Source: Acidimicrobiia bacterium
GTDB lineage: Bacteria > Actinomycetota > Acidimicrobiia > Acidimicrobiales > Bin134
Length of the DNA: 64,000 bases
NCBI GenBank assembly: GCA_022822905.1
Contig: JAJDYE010000016.1
Span: 88,731 to 152,730 of the forward strand
Direction: 5' to 3'
Shown: piece after piece, positions 59,085-64,000 of the stretch
Layout: each line of letters begins with the position of its first letter
Position numbering within the stretch: the first letter of the stretch is position 1
The notes under the pieces: generated by a model
Database searches by the model: none
What the model was told of the DNA's origin: nothing
The model's input: the letters and a program-made list of their open reading frames with translations, nothing else
Made by a program: the position numbers and the translations under genes

Positions 59085-60757
59085 GCCTCGGTAATAGCGC
59101 CCTTCTCGGCCCCCTGGGCCAAGCGGGCGTATTTGGCCAGTACGCCCTTGGTGTAGCGGGGCTCGGGCGGCTTCCAATTGGCCTGGCGCTCGGCCAGAGT
59201 GGCCTCGTCCACCAATAGGTCGATGGAGTGGTCCCGCACGTCGATGCGGATGGTGTCGCCCTCGGCAATGAGCGCAATCGGCCCGCCCTCGGTGGCCTCG
59301 GGGGCCACATGGCCTACGCAGAAACCGTGGGTGCCCCCCGAGAACCGGCCGTCGGTAACCAGCGCGGCGTCTCCTCCGCGGCCCGCGCCCTTCATCGCCC
59401 CGGTGATGGCCAGCATCTCCCTCATGCCGGGGCCGCCCTTGGGCCCCTCGTAGCGGATCACCACGATGTCGCCGGCCTCAATGCGCCCGTTCAGCACCGC
59501 GTCCATGGCCGCGTCCTCGCCGTCGAAAACCCGGGCCCGGCCCTCGAAGTGGTCGAAGTCGATGCCCGCCACCTTCAGCACCGCGCCGTTGGGGGCCAGC
59601 GAACCGGTGAGCACGGCGATGCCGCCGATGTCGTGGAGCGGATCGTCCAAGCCGTGGATCACGTCTCCATCGGGGCCGGGCGGGTCGAGCAGGGCCAGGT
59701 TCTCGGCCATGGTCTTGCCGGTGACGGTGATCTCATCGCCGTGCAACAGGCCCTCGTCCAGCAGCATCTGCATCACCACCGGAACCCCGCCGATGCGGTC
59801 GATGTCGGCCATGTGGTATTTCCCATGGGGCTTGGTGTCGGCCAGGTGGGGAACCCGGGCGGCCACCTTGTTGAAGTCGTCGAGCTCCAGCTCCACCCCG
59901 GCCTCCCAGGCGATGGCCAGCAAGTGCAGAACTGCGTTGGTCGACCCGCCCAGGGCCATGGTCACCGCGATGGCGTTCTCAAAGGCGGCCTTGGACATGA
60001 TGGTGCGGGGCCGGATGTTGTCCCGCAGGAGCCCGATCACCGCGGTGCCGCTGGCGTAGCTGTAGTCCTCGCGGCGGCGGTCCACCGCGGCGGCCGAGGC
60101 ACTGCCCGGCAGCGACATCCCCAGCGCCTCTCCGATCGAGGCCATGGTGTTGGCCGTGAACATCCCCGCGCACGATCCCTCGGTGGGGCAGGCGTTGCGC
60201 TCGATGGCGTCGAGCTCCTCGTCGTCGATGTCGCCCACCGCATGAGCCCCGACTGCCTCGAATACGCTCACGATGTCGAGCACCTTGCCGTTGTGCTGGC
60301 CGGGGAGGATCGACCCCCCGTAGACGAACACTGACGGCAGGTTGAGCCGGGCCGCCGCCATCAGCATGCCGGGAAGCGACTTGTCGCAGCCCGCGAAGCT
60401 GACGAAAGCGTCTAACCGCTCGGCGTGCATCACTGCCTCTACTGAGTCGGCGATGATCTCCCGGCTCACCAGCGAGGCCCGCATTCCCTCGTGGCCCATG
60501 GAGATCCCGTCGGACACCGCAATGGTGTTGAACTCGATGGGGAAGCCGCCGGCGTCGCGAACGCCCTGCTTGGCCCGCTTGGCCAGCCGGTCCAGCGGCA
60601 GATTGCACGGCGTCACCTCGTTCCACGAAGACGCCACCCCCACCTGGGGCTTGTCCCAGTCGTCATCGGTCATGCCCACCGCCCGCAGCATGGCCCTTGC
60701 CGGCGCCCGCTCAGCCCCGGAGGTCACCTCGTGAGAACGTGGCTTCATATCGCTCAT
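59081..60757 (-). CDS. ilvD: dihydroxy-acid dehydratase
   Basis: This 558-aa Fe-S dehydratase has Cys51 ([10 protein letters not shown]), Cys124 ([10 protein letters not shown]) and Cys196 ([11 protein letters not shown]), the three cluster ligands of IlvD/Edd proteins. [29 protein letters not shown] and [43 protein letters not shown] are family blocks. It makes the 2-keto acid precursors of valine and isoleucine. It is separate from the ilvBNC transcript and stands divergent to a MATE gene with a short gap. Confidence 0.97.
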   Translation of the reverse strand: MSDMKPRSHEVTSGAERAPARAMLRAVGMTDDDWDKPQVGVASSWNEVTPCNLPLDRLAKRAKQGVRDAGGFPIEFNTIAVSDGISMGHEGMRASLVSREIIADSVEAVMHAERLDAFVSFAGCDKSLPGMLMAAARLNLPSVFVYGGSILPGQHNGKVLDIVSVFEAVGAHAVGDIDDEELDAIERNACPTEGSCAGMFTANTMASIGEALGMSLPGSASAAAVDRRREDYSYASGTAVIGLLRDNIRPRTIMSKAAFENAIAVTMALGGSTNAVLHLLAIAWEAGVELELDDFNKVAARVPHLADTKPHGKYHMADIDRIGGVPVVMQMLLDEGLLHGDEITVTGKTMAENLALLDPPGPDGDVIHGLDDPLHDIGGIAVLTGSLAPNGAVLKVAGIDFDHFEGRARVFDGEDAAMDAVLNGRIEAGDIVVIRYEGPKGGPGMREMLAITGAMKGAGRGGDAALVTDGRFSGGTHGFCVGHVAPEATEGGPIALIAEGDTIRIDVRDHSIDLLVDEATLAERQANWKPPEPRYTKGVLAKYARLAQGAEKGAITEA

Positions 60758-60799
60758 AGCGACAGGCTATCTAGCAACATGGCGCGAATTAGAGGGCTA

Positions 60800-62116
60800 A
60801 TGGGATTGCACAAGTCGCCCTTTGACCGGGAGATCGCCCGCCTGGCCGTTCCCGCCCTCGGCGCGCTGATTGCCGAGCCGCTCTATACCCTGGCCGACAC
60901 CGCGGTGGTGGGACATCTAGGCACGCCCCACTTGGGCGGCCTAGCGGTGGCCTCGCAGGTGTTGTTGGGGGCGTTGTCGCTGTTCATCTTCCTGGCCTAC
61001 GGGACCACCGCGGCGGTGGGGAGGCTTATCGGGGCCGGTGACCACCGCCGCGCCGCCCAGCAGGCGGTGCAGGGGCTGTGGCTGGCCGGGGCAGTGGGCA
61101 CGGTGCTGGCCGCGGCGGCCTTCGTGTTCGCCGACCCCCTGCTGAGGATCCTCGGGGCCGACGGCGAGGTGCTGGCCCAGGGCCGGATCTACCTGCGGAT
61201 CAGCCTCTTCGGCTTGCCCGGCATGCTCATCACCCTGGCCGGAGTGGGCTATCTGAGGGGCCTGCAAGACACACTGCGCCCACTGAAGGTGGCGGTGTTC
61301 ACTGCCGGGCTGAACCTTGCCCTGGAGCTGGTGCTGATCTACGGGCTCGGTTTCGGTATCGGCGCCTCGGCGCTGTCAACCGTGGTGGCCCAATGGCTCG
61401 CTGCGGGTGCCTACGTGTGGTGGATCCGGGAGGCCGTAAAAGTCCACGGGGTGACCATGGCCCCCGACCGCTCGATGATTGCGCGGTTGGCGGTAGTGGG
61501 ATTGGACCTGTTCTTGCGGACCGCGGCGCTGCGGGCTTCGTTCACCATGTCGGTGGCGGTGGCCGCCCGCTTGGGAGACATCGAATTGGCCGCCCACGAG
61601 GTGATCTACCAGCTCATGTTCTTCTTGGCCCTGGTTCTGGACGCGGTGGCCATCGCCGGGCAGGCCATGATCGGCCGCTTCCTCGGTGCCAACGAGCTGG
61701 ACCACGCTCGGGCCGCCGGTCGCCGCATGATCGAGTGGGGACTGGCCACCGGATTGGCGGCCACCATTGTGCTGCTGGCGACCAGACCGTGGCTCCCCTT
61801 GGTGTTCTCCAGCGATGAGGCCGTGCTGTCTCTGGTGGGATTCTTGATGCTGCACCTGGCGTTCATTCAGCCGATAAACGGAGTGGTGTTCGCCCTCGAC
61901 GGCGTGCTGATCGGTGCCGGAGACATGCGCTTCCTCGCCGTGGCCATGGCCGGCGCCGCCGCGGTCTTCATTCCCCTGGCCCTGTGGGTGATGGCCGCCG
62001 GCGCCGGCATCGGCTGGCTGTGGGGCGCAATGTGGGCTCTCATGGCCGCCCGCCTGGTCGCCCTGCTTTGGCGCTTCGCCGGCTCTCGCTGGCTAGTCCC
62101 CGGCGCCGTCCGCTGA
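60800..62116 (+). CDS. MATE-family efflux transporter
   Basis: The protein has about 438 aa from the ATG at 60800, behind GAGGG. An ATG at 60779 adds seven residues. About 12 hydrophobic helices are present, with the family start KSPFDREIARLAVPALGALIAEPLYTLADTAVVGHLG, the second-half repeat VVGLDLFLRTAALRASFTMSVAVAARLGDIELAAHEVIYQLMF, and GQAMIGRFLGANELDHARAAGRRM. It exports cationic or aromatic compounds by H+ or Na+ antiport. It is divergent from ilvD. Confidence 0.93.
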   Translation: MGLHKSPFDREIARLAVPALGALIAEPLYTLADTAVVGHLGTPHLGGLAVASQVLLGALSLFIFLAYGTTAAVGRLIGAGDHRRAAQQAVQGLWLAGAVGTVLAAAAFVFADPLLRILGADGEVLAQGRIYLRISLFGLPGMLITLAGVGYLRGLQDTLRPLKVAVFTAGLNLALELVLIYGLGFGIGASALSTVVAQWLAAGAYVWWIREAVKVHGVTMAPDRSMIARLAVVGLDLFLRTAALRASFTMSVAVAARLGDIELAAHEVIYQLMFFLALVLDAVAIAGQAMIGRFLGANELDHARAAGRRMIEWGLATGLAATIVLLATRPWLPLVFSSDEAVLSLVGFLMLHLAFIQPINGVVFALDGVLIGAGDMRFLAVAMAGAAAVFIPLALWVMAAGAGIGWLWGAMWALMAARLVALLWRFAGSRWLVPGAVR

Positions 62117-62201
62117 GCACCAGATCGGCTCGATCACAATAGATTCTCAACAATTGTTACAGCCCGTTGGAACGCTGCATTGGGCGGGTAGCATTTTCCG
62201 C

Positions 62202-62366
62202 GTGACAGAAGTCGCAAGTGCGCCTCACCCCACCAAGCACGAACAGGGGTCTCCAACAATCACCGAAAACGACCGCAAAATCCTGCTGGAGATCTTGGAC
62301 AGCGACGAACTTGAGACTCTGTTCCAAACTATCGCGCAAGAGGACTTCGGCACCGAACATCTGTAA
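62202..62366 (+). CDS. small hypothetical protein, 54 aa
   Basis: The GTG at 62202 gives TEVASAPHPTKHEQGSPTITENDRKILLEILDSDELETLFQTIAQEDFGTEHL. The helical, acidic C-terminal half (DRKILLEILDSDELETLFQTIAQED) looks protein-like, but I recognise no family. An upstream in-frame start at 62154 is possible. The surrounding DNA turns AT-rich here. The following 129 nt (62367-62495) show no gene. Confidence 0.35.
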   Translation: MTEVASAPHPTKHEQGSPTITENDRKILLEILDSDELETLFQTIAQEDFGTEHL

Positions 62367-62495
62367 CTGCGAGCCCCAGTACTCATCTGCCACCATCACA
62401 TCGCTACACCTGCCATTGCAGGAATCTCTCCTTGTGGACAGGTAGGTCTAATGCTGACGAGAGTCGTAGAGAGTCCTAATTCAAGGCTAACGGGA

Positions 62496-63402
62496 TCATA
62501 GCAAATGTGGTGACCTGTTCCATCGATCCTCTATTTTCTTTAGAACCTCATGCAAGACCAAGATAGCGAACATTGTCCCACATAAAGCCTGGAAGAGCAG
62601 ATATACAATTGTCAATTGTAGACTTAGTATGCCAAGAAACGAATCGAAGAAGCCCAAAACATAGCCGGCGAGCGATATTGGAATCATAACTCGCCAAATC
62701 AATAAGTTTCTAGCAGGAGAAAATCGGGGCACATTGTTCAACTCATATAGTGTTTGAATTCCCATTCCTTCGTCAACATTTGTCGGATACAAGATGACGG
62801 AGTTTGGGGGAACCTTGCTGATGTCGCAAAGTCCTGTAACTTCCTGCTCTCTGGGTTTCGGTATAACTTCCTCGTATATTACACTGTTTTTGTACTTTCT
62901 TGGGCTTAGCCCTTACAGTGACTGCACGAATCAAATCTGCTGTTCCAGAATGTGTTGGCATCACCAACGTGCGCTGCCCTCCCTTAGCTCCCGCTTGAAC
63001 CGACCGCACAAGATGTTGGACTTTTTCAGTGCCATTACTGTGCAAATTGACTACTAGCTCACGCTCAGAATCAACCAGTAGCTTGTCAGGACTTATACTT
63101 GCCCCAAAGGGAGGGTCAAAGTCCCTAATGACGAAGTGGTTCTTCGGGGCGCTCTTTGGCCTCAGAAACGCTGACCTATCTAACCACAATAAAAGACGAA
63201 TGAATGACCTGTCGGAGCCAGAGTATTGGAGAGGCATAGTTCCCAACCTATCCATCTCGTCCTTGAATATGTTCTTGGGAACTCTTGCTCTTGCCTTTCG
63301 CCATTCTTTTCGCAATCCCAGTAACCTACTCCAAGAAGTAACAATTGCAGTTCCCAGGGCGCCACCGACACCACCGATTGCTATCGTCCAACCTGCACTC
63401 AC
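62496..63402 (-). pseudogene. membrane-protein gene broken by a frameshift
   Basis: One continuous protein of about 300 residues is recovered if the A5 run on the minus strand (T5 on the plus strand at 62887-62891) is shortened by one base. The first part (from 63402) has a membrane helix WTIAIGGVGGALGTAIVTSW, a DRSFIRLLLWLD segment and runs to VTVRAKPKKVQK. The second part reads NSVIYEEVIPKPREQEVTGLCDISKVPPNSVILYPTNV, then two membrane helices (VMIPISLAGYVLGFF, LTIVYLLFQALCGTMFAILVL). As written, the first frame runs off after 209 codons and the second is out of frame. The family is not recognised. The DNA is much AT-richer than the rest of the window. The A5 run could also be a sequencing error or a phase-variable site. 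Confidence 0.6.
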
Positions 63403-63430
63403 GTATACTCCTCCGGCCCTATCTGGAACT

Positions 63431-64000
63431 CTATTTCTCTTTATACATTGGAACTACACGCTTCATGAACTCATCGAATAGCGGCACAGTGAAGGCGGTT
63501 TCGCCGTGGGCGGGACTGTAGATCATGCCCTTGCCAATCAATGCGGACCTACGAGGTGCCACGGAGCTGACCTTCACGCCGAGATGATCGGCAATGTCCC
63601 CGGAACGATGTGGTCCATGGCCTAAGTCAGCCATGGCCCGCAGGTACTCGCTCTCCTTCGGAGTGAGCCGATCGTAGCGAACTCGGAAGAAATCCCGGTC
63701 TAGCTTGTCGATCACACTGGCCCTGGCTGATCTCACATCTTCATCAGTGATCGGTGAGGCCGGTGCGGCATTCCAGGCGTGGAAAGACCATTCCTGCAAG
63801 AAGTAGGGATAGCTACCCGACTCCTCAATTATCCTCTCCACTGCTGCTTCTTCGATCTCGATACCGAGGTCAACAGCAGGAAGCACAATCGCCTCAGCTG
63901 CGTCGTCTTCGTTCAGGCGCCCAATTTCAGGAAACTGGAACAGCCGCTCTGCATATGTCCTCGCGTTTCCCAGCAATGCAGGCACCTGTGGCAGCCCAGC
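63431..64000 (-). CDS. C-terminal part of an AAA-type ATPase (partial)
   Basis: The frame is open through the right edge of the window. The visible C-terminal roughly 190 residues read AGLPQVPALLGNARTYAERLFQFPEIGRL (sensor-1 region), a helical lid with SYPYFLQEWSFHAWN, then a winged-helix tail RVRYDRLTPKESEYLRAMADLGHGPHRSGDIADHLGVKVSSVAPRRSALIGKGMIYSPAHGETAFTVPLFDEFMKR. This matches Orc1/Cdc6-like bacterial P-loop ATPases with a DNA-binding wing. The P-loop itself lies beyond the window. It is upstream of the frameshifted membrane gene, probably in the same unit. Confidence 0.82.
   Translation of the reverse strand, partial: AGLPQVPALLGNARTYAERLFQFPEIGRLNEDDAAEAIVLPAVDLGIEIEEAAVERIIEESGSYPYFLQEWSFHAWNAAPASPITDEDVRSARASVIDKLDRDFFRVRYDRLTPKESEYLRAMADLGHGPHRSGDIADHLGVKVSSVAPRRSALIGKGMIYSPAHGETAFTVPLFDEFMKRVVPMYKEK

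Noticed and set aside
1..64000. CRISPR arrays, rRNA or tRNA genes and intact insertion sequences
   Set aside because: No regularly spaced repeats, ribosomal sequence, tRNA-like cloverleaf or complete transposase was seen by eye. A tRNAscan or IS search would be needed to exclude short or degenerate copies.

Overview
The window looks like chromosomal DNA of a high-GC actinobacterium, most likely an aerobic member of the Acidimicrobiia. The evidence is very high GC with G/C-ending codons, frequent GTG starts and ATGA/GTGA-coupled operons, and a gene content rich in metal-dependent amidohydrolases, F420-type luciferase-like oxidoreductases, SDRs, enoyl-CoA hydratases, CoA transferases, Fe(II)/2-oxoglutarate dioxygenases and a P450. 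The lineage is an inference. No rRNA, tRNA, CRISPR array or intact insertion sequence was recognised.

Layout. 1-12.6 kb: an amidohydrolase and acyl-CoA ligase pair, a SnoaL/bicupin unit on the minus strand, a fused ETF beta-alpha protein, a YihY membrane protein, a carboxymuconolactone decarboxylase (CMD) homologue followed by a small toxin-antitoxin-like pair and a CMD remnant, a TauD dioxygenase, an MBL hydrolase and an F420 oxidoreductase. 12.7-15.3 kb: an operon of amidohydrolase, a conserved protein of unknown function and a UGSC-family selenoprotein. 15.4-27.5 kb: PhyH dioxygenase, SDRs, Nudix, an FG-GAP-like lipoprotein, a CtpE-like P-type ATPase, enoyl-CoA hydratase, F420 oxidoreductase, an RCC1-repeat lipoprotein and an MDR oxidoreductase. 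27.5-41.3 kb: a selenocysteine peroxiredoxin, a HigBA-type toxin-antitoxin pair, a phosphotransferase, then more acyl-CoA, aldehyde and amide metabolism, with a SelW/Rdx-like protein whose redox motif is UxxU. 41.3-46.1 kb: an accessory, defence-like island (candidate restriction enzyme and methylase, HEPN-type TIGR02391 protein with a DUF5343 protein, antitoxin remnant). 46.1-53.6 kb: tandem alpha/beta hydrolases, a double-domain CoA transferase and two substrate-binding lipoproteins. 53.6-60.8 kb: sulfur and branched-chain amino acid biosynthesis (metY, ilvC, ilvN, ilvB, ilvD) with an attenuation leader ahead of ilvB. 60.8-64 kb: a MATE transporter, then an AT-richer segment with a frameshifted membrane-protein gene and the end of an AAA ATPase gene.

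The most notable result is three genes whose real reading frames run through in-frame TGA codons exactly where redox-active Cys or Sec is expected: TGA at 15103-15105 (motif U-G-S-C), TGA at 27845-27847 (peroxidatic position of a peroxiredoxin with no cysteine), and two TGAs at 37486-37488 and 37477-37479 (U-V-P-U in an Rdx/SelW-like protein). Standard gene calling splits or truncates all three. They imply that this organism decodes UGA as selenocysteine, although no sel genes lie in this window. A fourth in-frame TGA, at codon 8 of the DUF5343 gene behind a strong Shine-Dalgarno sequence, is more likely a nonsense mutation.

How the genes work together: most of the window is catabolic and redox chemistry on acyl-CoA or amide substrates (activation by AMP-ligases and CoA transferases, beta-oxidation-type hydratases and thiolase, electron transfer through ETF), with peroxide and thiol redox control by selenoproteins. 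The ilv genes form a regulated biosynthetic block. The 41-46 kb and 62-64 kb segments look horizontally acquired.
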